Assembly: GCA_039208045.1 (NCBI GenBank)
Contig: JBCCRH010000368.1
Location: forward strand, 1-6,294
Length of the DNA: 6,294 bases
Origin: JBCCRH01 sp039208045
GTDB lineage: Bacteria; Bacteroidota; Bacteroidia; Chitinophagales; Saprospiraceae
Reading direction: 5' to 3'
The position numbers and the translations under genes are program-made. Below the pieces are notes generated by a model, which did not search any database, was not told the origin of the DNA, and worked only from the letters and a program-made list of their open reading frames with translations. Shown one piece after another: positions 1-6,138 of this stretch (position 1 is the first letter of the stretch; each line of letters begins with the position of its first letter).

Positions 1-1105
1 GTGCTGGTTCTTCTGCTATTGGTTTTTCCACGACTGGCTCCTCTTCAGTTGGTTCTTCCGATGCAGGCTCTTCTAGTTCCAGTACTTCGGGTGCTGCCAA
101 CGTTTCTGCCACAGCAGCTACTTCTTCTACAAATAGCTTGGGCGTTTTCTTAGCCTTTCTGCCTCTCAGTTTTATCTGCTCACCCACTGCGGGTTCCATC
201 TCTTCTTCCATGCGATTGCGCTCGTACAAACGCTCCAACTTTAGTCCGTATAGTTGCGAAATGGAGTACATCGTTTCACCCTTCTGTACTTTGTGCCACA
301 TTTCACGACCTCGGTAAGTATTCCGCTTGGGCTGAATAAACACCCTTGTTCCTGGCGAGATCGTACCATCCGTCAGGCCTTCATTATATTTTTGTAAATA
401 CTTAAGACTAATGGCAGTTCGCTCAGCGATAGCGGCGAGGTCTTCCTCTGAAGTAGAGACTACGTACTTAACATCATTCGTTTCTAACACCTCAAACTCT
501 TTTAAAGGCTTGGGGCGCTCCCTTACCTCTTCGTCGACCACTATCCATTCTTCTTCAGCTGCTTCCTCTACGCTCATTCTATCATACTTGTATAGTTCGT
601 AGCGCTCAATGAGGTCAATTAGCTTTTCGTCATAATTCTCAGCTGTGGCATAGCCTGCATCCTTGAGGCCTCTTGCCCAGCGCTTGTAGTCTTTTACTTT
701 AAGTCGAAATAGACGGCCATAGCGAAAAGCCTTTGAAGGATTGCGCAGAAATTCGGAGTGCGCCCGATAACTTTGAGTAGCGTCTCTGTACATCCGGAAG
801 CAAGAGGGAATCAACTCTCCTTTATCATTGTAATCATCATCATTATGATAGTAGGTTCCACCTCTCCAAGAACCCCCACATTTTATGCCAAAGTGATTAT
901 TGGCTTCGGTAGCCAGTTTACTTCGCCCTGCACTAGATTCGAGCAAGCCCTGTGCTAGCTTGATGCTCGCAGGAATACCAGCCCGTTCCATTTCTTGGAT
1001 AGCAATTTCTTTGTAGGTGTCGATATAGGCTAAAAATCGAAGGTTATCTTGAGCTGTTACCAGCTGGGTCAGAAAAAGGCCCAGAATAAAAAGCTTAGTC
1101 TTCAT
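1..1105 (-). CDS. Secreted LysM-containing glucosaminidase (N-terminal 368 codons; C-terminus beyond window)
   Basis: The frame starts at the ATG complementary to 1103-1105 and stays open to base 1, so the gene is cut by the window edge. Residues 1-18 are a signal peptide (MKTKLFILGLFLTQLVTA). Residues about 25-165 match the GH73-type glucosaminidase fold, which cleaves the glycan strand of peptidoglycan. The motif AQGLLESSAGRS carries the likely catalytic Glu56, followed by NNHFGIKC at 69-76, a family hallmark. Two LysM peptidoglycan-binding repeats follow, a divergent one at about 212-260 (ISPGTRVFIQPK at its end) and a clearer one at about 270-316 (WHKVQKGETMYSISQLYGL). From about residue 318 the chain becomes a low-complexity, Glu/Pro/Ala-rich tail with EEP repeats. 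It likely acts in the periplasm in cell-wall turnover or daughter-cell separation. The downstream minus-strand neighbour of this gene is not in view. The 122-bp gap to the next upstream gene suggests its own promoter, but I see no clear TAnnTTTG box there. Confidence 0.93.
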   Translation of the reverse strand, partial: MKTKLFILGLFLTQLVTAQDNLRFLAYIDTYKEIAIQEMERAGIPASIKLAQGLLESSAGRSKLATEANNHFGIKCGGSWRGGTYYHNDDDYNDKGELIPSCFRMYRDATQSYRAHSEFLRNPSKAFRYGRLFRLKVKDYKRWARGLKDAGYATAENYDEKLIDLIERYELYKYDRMSVEEAAEEEWIVVDEEVRERPKPLKEFEVLETNDVKYVVSTSEEDLAAIAERTAISLKYLQKYNEGLTDGTISPGTRVFIQPKRNTYRGREMWHKVQKGETMYSISQLYGLKLERLYERNRMEEEMEPAVGEQIKLRGRKAKKTPKLFVEEVAAVAETLAAPEVLELEEPASEEPTEEEPVVEKPIAEEPA

Positions 1106-1227
1106 GGCTTAAAAGGTTTGTGCAATGTGTTAATGATACGGTAGCGTTCTGTGTGACTAAGTAACGAGCTGATATTTTAAAACCTTATCATCGTTCAGAA
1201 GATTATCATTTCGTTAACGCTCTAGGT

Positions 1228-2457
1228 CTAAGCAAAAAGTACCCAGAGAAATAAGACAACTGTTGCCAATAGGCCAACCATAAAAATGTTGTAGGAAATC
1301 GATAAGAATCGATATTTTTTATCTAGTACTTTCCCCAAATAATACAGGTCGCGCACCATATTGCCATACAATAGCTCTCCATCGCGCAATACGGCATCCA
1401 TGGCTTGTTCGTACTCTTCCAGCGGAAGCTGTACGAAGTTGCCAAAGAAGATAATATTGCGGTTCAAGTTGGCTTTATTAGGAAGGTTTTTATTGAGCAT
1501 GGTCACTTTTGGCCGAGCAGAAAGGATGGCAAAAGTTAGAGAAGCTAGGCCAGTGACCAAAAAAATGATGACTGGAAGTAGGATCATCGGCTGGGTCTCT
1601 CCGATATTCTTGTACGACAAAAAGGTGATCAATACACTAATCAAGATCGTATTGACACTGATCATAATATTCGCTTTATTATCGGCGATCGCACTCAGAT
1701 TGATGTGATTTCGGTAGCTAGCTCTAAAGAACGTTTGCGTTGCCCGAGTGGGTATCTTCCGCTCTAGCCCTTGAAATTTACGCAGCAGATCGTCGCCTTC
1801 TTCCCATTCATCAGGCAGTTTTCGTTTGGCTTTCGCCAATACGTCCTGCAACTGAAGAATATTTTTTGATACGACATCCTCGTATTTCATCTTCCCGTAG
1901 TGAGTATAAAATTTCACAGCACGCATCGCTTCTAGCTGACTAGCCAGCCAAACATCCAATGGGGTATTTTCACCTTCTAGCAAATGTTTTTCAAGCTGTT
2001 GCAGCGGGCTAGTATCGAAGAAAGTAGGCCCATAAGTAAGGCCATTAAACGCATCGTGTAAGATTTGGGCGACGGCAGTAGCTGGTATTTGTGTCTCTAG
2101 CACGCCAGTCATTGCCTGAACTATTTGCGAGATCGCAACTTCTGTGGTATTTTTGCCTTGCAGAAAGGTTCGGCATTCTTGCATGCTGAATGATTGAGGC
2201 GCCTCTGGCGCATGCAGATAGCCACTAAACAAAAATAAAGCACCCAATTGCGCTAGCTCTACCGTATGTTTTTGTTGCGTGGCTCGTTCTCCAATTTCCT
2301 TCACCAATGCAGCTAAGGCATTCGTGCGCTGGTAGTTATGGTAAGCTAAACGTGTATCATGCAGCGCATTATAGCGTCTTAAGATATAAATGCGAGCATC
2401 TGTCACGATTTGCTCTGGCAAGTTTATGGGTGGTATAGCTGCTCGAAATTCTTGCAT
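1228..2457 (-). CDS. HD-like domain fused to PycTM (Pycsar effector-type) membrane domain
   Basis: The 409-residue protein has two parts. Residues about 20-165 resemble the small HD phosphohydrolase domain that often precedes this membrane domain in Bacteroidota. YHNYQRT (39-45) aligns with the family's YHNxxHT, and ALFLFSGY (73-80) aligns with AxxFHDTGY. The second histidine is therefore Arg44, and the HD pair itself is Leu76-Phe77. Metal-dependent hydrolysis looks impossible, so this half is probably a binding or structural domain. Residues about 241-409 match the PycTM/DUF5706 effector family: INLSAIADNKANIMISVN (252-269) leads into membrane helix 1 (about 263-281), helix 2 is at about 291-312, then FFGNF, MVRDLYYLGKVLDKKY (367-382), and helix 3 at about 388-408. 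In Pycsar antiphage systems such domains respond to cyclic CMP or UMP and damage the inner membrane. No cyclase gene is adjacent, so a defence role is unproven. An in-frame TAA at 2470-2472 lies five codons upstream of the ATG, supporting this start. Confidence 0.85.
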   Translation of the reverse strand: MQEFRAAIPPINLPEQIVTDARIYILRRYNALHDTRLAYHNYQRTNALAALVKEIGERATQQKHTVELAQLGALFLFSGYLHAPEAPQSFSMQECRTFLQGKNTTEVAISQIVQAMTGVLETQIPATAVAQILHDAFNGLTYGPTFFDTSPLQQLEKHLLEGENTPLDVWLASQLEAMRAVKFYTHYGKMKYEDVVSKNILQLQDVLAKAKRKLPDEWEEGDDLLRKFQGLERKIPTRATQTFFRASYRNHINLSAIADNKANIMISVNTILISVLITFLSYKNIGETQPMILLPVIIFLVTGLASLTFAILSARPKVTMLNKNLPNKANLNRNIIFFGNFVQLPLEEYEQAMDAVLRDGELLYGNMVRDLYYLGKVLDKKYRFLSISYNIFMVGLLATVVLFLWVLFA

Positions 2458-2550
2458 CCAAAGTGCTGATTAATGGCTCAGAGCCTAATATACGAATTAT
2501 ATAATTTTAAGCAATCACATTGGGAAGTGTCCCACTAAATACCAAGTTTC
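2458..2550. promoter_or_regulatory. Divergent intergenic region with three small palindromes; probable back-to-back promoters
   Basis: This 93-bp gap lies between the start of the HD-PycTM gene (minus) and the start of the lipoprotein gene (plus), so it should hold both promoters. It contains GGCTC-A-GAGCC (2475-2485), a perfect 12-bp palindrome AATTATATAATT (2495-2506), and a short hairpin TGGGA-AGTG-TCCCA (2521-2534). On the plus strand TAATTTTA (2502-2509) matches the Bacteroidota -7 consensus TAnnTTTG at all but the last base, but no TTTG -33 box stands at a proper distance. The AT-rich palindrome reads as TATAATT in both directions, so it could serve as a shared core. The hairpin would lie in the lipoprotein mRNA leader. 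All of this is inferred from sequence only. Confidence 0.35.
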
Positions 2551-4086
2551 ATGATCTTCAAAAACAATCTATTTCTATTGGCGCTACTCCTACTGGGAGC
2601 AACGGCGTGCAACCCCTTTGGAGACTTCGACGACATCGAGCAGGCTCCGTATACCCCTGAATATGCCCTTTCGCTGGTAGATACCCGTTTTGCCATGAGC
2701 GATCTGCTAGAAAATGTAGAAGAAAATTCTACGCTTACTGTCGATCCCGATGGACTCATTCGTTTTAAGTATACCGGAGATGTGATCAGCAGGACTAGCG
2801 AAGATGTCTTTAATTCCATTAATGCGACACTCGAACAGTTTCCCGCCATCCCTCTGTTATTTAGTCCCATGCCCCTGCCATTTTCTCAGCCCGAAGAGCT
2901 AGAGATAGATCGCTTGGATATTAAGTCTGGCGACTTTTATATCAATATTACCAATAATACAGAGGAGGAACTAATGGTAACGATCACAGTGCCACAGGCA
3001 ACTAGAAATGGTGAGGTACTTGAAATTGTAGAAACCGTTGCTGCTGGAGATTTCTTCAATAATCAGGATGATCCCATCTCTTTGGCAGATTACCGCCTAA
3101 TTCCCACCGGAGGAACCGTCTTTATTGAATATACTTCTATTGCTACTGCCTCTAATGAAGAAGTCGATCCCAATCTAATATTCGTTGGGTTTGAAGGCCT
3201 CGAATTTACTTACGCAGAGGGCTATCTGGGCAACCAAGTGTATGAAGGAGGTCGCGATACCATCGAAATCGATTTCTTTGATAGCTGGATCCAGGGGGAT
3301 GTCTACTTCGAAGACCCCATCATCACCTTCAACTTCGACAATTCATTTGGTATCCCGACTCGTTCGGTAGTTAATGTTTTTGATATTTTCACGGTCCGAG
3401 AAGAAGTACTGCCGCTAGAAAGTGAGTTTATTTCTGGGGGTATTGATTTCCCTTATCCAGACCTAAATGAAGTAGGGGCACTAAAGACGAGGTCTTTTGT
3501 ATTTACCAAAGAAAACTCCAACATTGACGAGGTACTTGGCGCAGGCCCTGTTGCGATTGATTATGATGTAAATGCGTTGACTAATCCAGACGAACTGGTC
3601 GATATCCGGGGCTTTATCACCGACAGTAGCTTTTACCGCGTGCAGGTAGAAGTAGAACTCCCGATGTATGGTCGCGCTACGCAGTTTGTGGTAACAGACA
3701 CCTTCGATCTAGCACTGGGCGATTTCGATGATGCCACTTTTGCTGAATTTAAGCTGGTTGCTGAAAATGAACTTCCCCTTTCTGTAGAGACGCAAAGCTA
3801 TTTTCTTAATGATGAAGGCGTAGTTCTCGACTCTTTACTAGCTGCCCCTGAGCGGCTGATTGCAGCGGCGCCAGTTGACGCAGAAGGCAATGTAATCGGC
3901 GTAGAACGCCGAGAGACCTTCGTTACGTTTGCGGACGAGCGACTACAGCGATTGCTCAAAGCTACGAGGGTACTAGTAAATGCCACTTTTAATACCACCA
4001 CTGATGGCGACCAGTCTGTACGCGTTCTGAATGAACAGGGTGTAGATGTCGGTATTGGCGTGCGCGTTGGCCTTGAAAACGAATAA
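2551..4086 (+). CDS. Predicted lipoprotein of unknown function, paired with a DUF5723 protein
   Basis: The 511-residue product starts with a lipoprotein signal: basic MIFKNN, hydrophobic core LFLLALLLLG, then ATAC with the candidate lipidated Cys20. Residues 21-31 (NPFGDFDDIEQ) are acidic and flexible. The rest is rich in alternating hydrophobic/polar beta-type segments (for example DFYINITNNTEEELMVTITV, about 128-147, and FYRVQVEVELPMY), suggesting stacked beta-sandwich domains. I see no catalytic motif. It is likely anchored in the outer membrane; there is no basis for choosing inner or outer leaflet. The DUF5723-type gene follows after 27 bp with no terminator between, so the two are probably one transcript and may form one envelope complex. 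The start is fixed by an in-frame TAA at 2536-2538 just upstream. There is no Shine-Dalgarno sequence, which is normal in Bacteroidota. I do not recognise a named family. Confidence 0.85.
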   Translation: MIFKNNLFLLALLLLGATACNPFGDFDDIEQAPYTPEYALSLVDTRFAMSDLLENVEENSTLTVDPDGLIRFKYTGDVISRTSEDVFNSINATLEQFPAIPLLFSPMPLPFSQPEELEIDRLDIKSGDFYINITNNTEEELMVTITVPQATRNGEVLEIVETVAAGDFFNNQDDPISLADYRLIPTGGTVFIEYTSIATASNEEVDPNLIFVGFEGLEFTYAEGYLGNQVYEGGRDTIEIDFFDSWIQGDVYFEDPIITFNFDNSFGIPTRSVVNVFDIFTVREEVLPLESEFISGGIDFPYPDLNEVGALKTRSFVFTKENSNIDEVLGAGPVAIDYDVNALTNPDELVDIRGFITDSSFYRVQVEVELPMYGRATQFVVTDTFDLALGDFDDATFAEFKLVAENELPLSVETQSYFLNDEGVVLDSLLAAPERLIAAAPVDAEGNVIGVERRETFVTFADERLQRLLKATRVLVNATFNTTTDGDQSVRVLNEQGVDVGIGVRVGLENE

Positions 4087-4113
4087 TTTATCCCCAACAC
4101 AACAATTTCATTT

Positions 4114-5493
4114 ATGAATAAACTATTGCTAATTCTTGGAGGTCTCCTCTTAGGAAATTCACTACTAGCTCAGCAAGAACTAGGGCTTCACTTCATGCGA
4201 GATACCTGGCAGGCGAGCTATACCAACCCTGCATTAATACCGACAACAAAATTCAATATTGGCCTATTTGGGCTTTCTAATAACTTCTTAACCGAAAATA
4301 TAACTTTTGATCAAGCCATCCGAGATGGCGAAGGTGGCAAGCGGATTCTGGATGTCAATGCTGTGATTGATAATCTAGATGATAATAGCAATATTATCCG
4401 CGAGCAGCTCAATATTGAGACCCTCAATTTAGGGCTTTCTTTTGGGCGCTTTACCCTTGGTTTAGGGCATGCCATCCGATTTCATGGCTATATGGATTAT
4501 CCCAAAGCATTACCACAGTTGATTTGGGAGGGCAATGCGCAGTTCATCGGCCAAGAAGTGCAGTTTGCTCCAGAAGTGCAGCTCACTGCTTACAATGAGT
4601 TTGCAGCAAGCTTGGCCCTAGAGCTTTCCCCCATGCTCACCGTTGGTGGCCGTGTAAAATTCCTTACCGGAATTGCAGATGCTTCGAGCTCTGGTAATGA
4701 CCTTCGCCTACTTACGGATGATGACATTTATCAGCTTAGGCTAAATGGCAACTATGTTGTAAATTCTTCGGGAGCTATTGATTATGATGGCTTTGATGAA
4801 TTCACCTTCGAACTCAATGAAGATTCCTTCGATGAGTTTTTCTCCAGTAATACTGGCTGGGCGTTTGATTTGGGGCTTAACGCCAAATTTGGCCGCCTTG
4901 ATGTCGCAGTGAGCCTTTTGGATATCGGTAGCATCACTTGGGATGAAAATGTGACTAATTATCAAGTAGTTACCCCTTCCGAATTTACCGGTATCGACGT
5001 TGCTCAGGATATTTTGGATGACTCCGAAACCATTGGTTCTGTGATCGATTCGCTTCGCGATCAATACGAGGTGCTCGAAACTTCAGAAAGTTATTCCACC
5101 ACACTACCGCGTCGCCTCTATCTAAGCGTGGGCTATCAGTTTTCTGATGTGTGGCACTTTGGGGGTTTGTTTTACAACGAGCGCTACCGCGAACAGCGTT
5201 TTTCTTCCTTTGCCTTGAGCGCCAACGCCCAGCTCTTAAGCTGGCTCAGGCTCGGTGCTACCTACGCTATCCGCAATGAAACCTTCGATAATTTGGGTCT
5301 AAATGCTGTGGTGAAGCTCGGCCCCGTCCAACTATTTGCCACTACTGATAATATCATCACGGCCTTCAACCTAACCGATAGCAACAGCTCGCATGGCCGT
5401 ATAGGCCTCAACCTAGCTTTTGGCCGCCGCGATGGCAATCGCCGCAGAAACGACATAGATAACATCTCAGATCAGGACGCCTTTTTTAACTAA
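4114..5493 (+). CDS. DUF5723-type outer-membrane beta-barrel protein
   Basis: The 459-residue protein has a Sec signal peptide (MNKLLLILGGLLLGNSLLAQ, cleavage near residue 19-20). The mature start contains ASYTNPALIPTTKFNIGL (34-51), the NPA motif typical of DUF5723 proteins and seen in related Bacteroidota outer-membrane barrels such as PorV. Later hallmarks are LNLGLSFGRFTLGLGHAIRF (about 104-123), GWAFDLGLNAKFGRLDVAVS (248-267) followed by LLDIGSITW, and a run of amphipathic strands from about 334 to 437 ending in GRIGLNLAFGRR. The last 20 or so residues are polar, with an Arg-rich patch and a final FFN. The role of the family is not known; a structural or transport role in the outer membrane is an inference. 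It lies 27 bp after the lipoprotein gene and probably shares its mRNA. Its stop codon overlaps the 3' end of the convergent small gene. Confidence 0.87.
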   Translation: MNKLLLILGGLLLGNSLLAQQELGLHFMRDTWQASYTNPALIPTTKFNIGLFGLSNNFLTENITFDQAIRDGEGGKRILDVNAVIDNLDDNSNIIREQLNIETLNLGLSFGRFTLGLGHAIRFHGYMDYPKALPQLIWEGNAQFIGQEVQFAPEVQLTAYNEFAASLALELSPMLTVGGRVKFLTGIADASSSGNDLRLLTDDDIYQLRLNGNYVVNSSGAIDYDGFDEFTFELNEDSFDEFFSSNTGWAFDLGLNAKFGRLDVAVSLLDIGSITWDENVTNYQVVTPSEFTGIDVAQDILDDSETIGSVIDSLRDQYEVLETSESYSTTLPRRLYLSVGYQFSDVWHFGGLFYNERYREQRFSSFALSANAQLLSWLRLGATYAIRNETFDNLGLNAVVKLGPVQLFATTDNIITAFNLTDSNSSHGRIGLNLAFGRRDGNRRRNDIDNISDQDAFFN

Positions 5494-5872
5494 AGGCCTC
5501 CAGCTGACTTACTAATCGCTGGGTCAACAACTGCGTGATCCGGCGATTACATTCCCCTTCCTGTGTACGGTACGTCTCCCATTCTTCCAGCGTAAATTGC
5601 CCCACTACTGCACCAAATAACAGCCCTCGCATCCGCCCATCTTTACTAATACTATGCGTTAGCTGCTGCACCTTCTTCGTCTCCTCCATCTTCGCCAAAT
5701 CAATTTTACGCTTCTCCAAATAATGCCGCACAATCGCTATCAACAGCTCATTCTGCAATTTCAGAATCGGCCGCAGGCACTGATTCTGAAACTGCTCCAT
5801 CGCACTCGGCGATTCCATAATAGTAGGTATAGTCGGTCGTATCGTCTTTCGCTGGTCATTCATATCATTCAT
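5486..5872 (-). CDS. Small conserved Bacteroidota protein of unknown function (relatives sometimes labelled 'glyoxalase')
   Basis: The 128-residue product is soluble and mostly helical, with no signal peptide or membrane segment. Visible landmarks are IRPTIPTI (11-18), FQNQCLRPILKLQNELL (28-44), a Lys/Glu-rich helix (about 50-70), LLFGAVVGQFTLEEW (84-98) and a C-terminal helix RITQLLTQRLVSQLE. From memory, short Bacteroidota proteins with this RPTI / LRPILKLQ / FTxEE layout exist and some carry the label glyoxalase. I see no glyoxalase-fold metal ligands that would justify that name, so the function is unknown. Two in-frame ATGs occur, at 5872 and 5863 (residues 1 and 4). A weak promoter-like TTTG (5881-5884, minus strand) lies only nine bases upstream of the first, which would make the message nearly leaderless or favour the second start. 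The 3' end overlaps the DUF5723-type gene by 8 bp. Confidence 0.78.
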   Translation of the reverse strand: MNDMNDQRKTIRPTIPTIMESPSAMEQFQNQCLRPILKLQNELLIAIVRHYLEKRKIDLAKMEETKKVQQLTHSISKDGRMRGLLFGAVVGQFTLEEWETYRTQEGECNRRITQLLTQRLVSQLEAFS

Positions 5873-5910
5873 ACTTTATCCAAAGGATAAAAAATATACC
5901 CTCCAAATTG

Positions 5911-5942
5911 TTGCGCCTAAGTACAATTTTACGCTATCTTTG
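5911..5942 (+). promoter_or_regulatory. Bacteroidota-type promoter (TTG -N21- TATCTTTG) for the tRNA locus
   Basis: TATCTTTG at 5935-5942 is a perfect match to the Bacteroidota housekeeping -7 box TAnnTTTG. A TTG at 5911-5913 (with another directly before it at 5908-5910) sits 21 bases upstream, suitable for the -33 element. Transcription would begin near 5947-5950 and read through the tRNA fragment into the intact tRNA. This is the best-matching promoter in the window. Confidence 0.7.
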
Positions 5943-5944
5943 CG

Positions 5945-5987
5945 TCTCCTTTTTAAGAAGCTCCGCTAATGATCGGAGTAGAGGAGA
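5945..5987 (+). other. Nested hairpin in the leader ahead of the tRNA
   Basis: Outer arms TCTCCT (5945-5950) and AGGAGA (5982-5987) are perfectly complementary. Inside them CTCCG (5961-5965) pairs with CGGAG (5974-5978) around an 8-base loop. The structure begins right at the predicted transcription start and ends one base before the tRNA-like fragment. It could be an RNA-processing or stabilising element, or a chance fold. It has no T-run and does not look like a terminator. Confidence 0.4.
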
Positions 5988-5988
5988 T

Positions 5989-6031
5989 GGCGCGGCAGCT
6001 CTCCCGATAGCTATCGGGAGGTTAGAGCGCA
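5989..6031 (+). pseudogene. Broken 5' half of a tRNA, D-loop interrupted by a palindrome
   Basis: GGCGCGGCAGCTC (5989-6001) matches the start of the intact tRNA (6053-6065) at 12 of 13 bases. GGTTAGAGCGCA (6020-6031) matches tRNA bases 6070-6081 at 12 of 12. In the intact gene these segments are separated only by AGCT; here the spacer is an 18-base palindrome with AGCT at its centre. Similarity ends in the anticodon stem: there is no matching anticodon arm, T-arm or acceptor 3' strand, so it cannot make a working tRNA. It most likely arose by tandem duplication of the tRNA followed by decay. It begins 64 bp upstream of the intact copy in the same orientation. Confidence 0.7.
6001..6020. repeat. 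Perfect 20-bp palindrome with core GATAGCTATC
   Basis: CTCCCGATAGCTATCGGGAG equals its own reverse complement. As RNA it would form an 8-bp stem with an AGCT loop. A degraded version of the core (CTCCGATAGCTAT, 6152-6164) occurs 130 bp downstream. From memory, GATAGCTATC-centred palindromes are frequent between genes in some Bacteroidota; if so this is a member of a dispersed repeat family. With only two copies in view that cannot be settled here. Confidence 0.65.
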
Positions 6032-6052
6032 AGCTTATACCTTAGACATTTT

Positions 6053-6126
6053 GGCGCGGTAGCTCAGCTGGTTAGAGCGCAGGATTCATAATCCTGAGGT
6101 CGGGAGTTCAAGTCTCCCCCGCGCTA
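6053..6126 (+). tRNA. tRNA with CAU anticodon, probably elongator tRNA-Met
   Basis: The 74-base gene folds into a complete cloverleaf. Acceptor GGCGCGG (6053-6059) pairs with CCGCGCT (6119-6125), the first pair being a G-U wobble. The D-stem is GCTC/GAGC (6062-6065 / 6075-6078). The anticodon stem CAGGA/TCCTG encloses loop TTCATAA with anticodon CAT at 6087-6089. The variable loop is AGGTC, and the T-stem GGGAG/CTCCC encloses TTCAAGT. The discriminator base is A6126 and the CCA end is not encoded. The anticodon stem lacks the three G-C pairs of initiator tRNA and the first acceptor pair is not the initiator C-A mismatch, so this is not fMet. A CAU tRNA-Ile modified by lysidine is the remaining alternative. 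Confidence 0.93.
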
Positions 6127-6138
6127 CAAAGAAATTTT

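Noticed and set aside
411..958. Two plus-strand open frames (411-602 and 758-958)
   Set aside because: Both lie antisense inside the glucosaminidase gene, are Ser/Thr-rich or otherwise shadow-like in composition, and match nothing recognisable.
1113..1219. Inverted repeat AAGGTTT/AAACCTT (1113-1119 and 1180-1186), the TTTTAAAA palindrome and CGTTAACG (1212-1219) between the two minus-strand genes
   Set aside because: Short, AT-rich and widely spaced; no T-run on the correct strand and no consensus promoter, so no role could be supported.
1361..1943. Plus-strand open frames opposite the HD-PycTM gene, one with an apparent hydrophobic stretch
   Set aside because: They are antisense reflections of a well-supported gene; the hydrophobic stretch mirrors its membrane-helix codons.
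1228..2457. A complete Pycsar defence operon
   Set aside because: Only the effector-like domain is present. Neither neighbour is a nucleotide cyclase, and HD-PycTM proteins occur alone in many Bacteroidota.
2535..5465. Minus-strand frames at 2535-2870, 3798-4100, 4741-5064 and 5262-5465, and a plus-strand frame at 3185-3370
   Set aside because: All overlap the lipoprotein or barrel genes in other frames and have low-complexity or Arg/Ser-rich translations with no family resemblance.
5961..5978. CTCCGCTA...CGGAGTAG as ends of further tRNA genes
   Set aside because: The similarity is limited to 7-8 bases at each side and is better explained by the hairpin they form.
6029..6045. A second tRNA anticodon arm (loop CTTATAC, anticodon TAT) after the broken tRNA half
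   Set aside because: Only three stem pairs form, and no T-arm or acceptor 3' strand follows before the intact tRNA starts.
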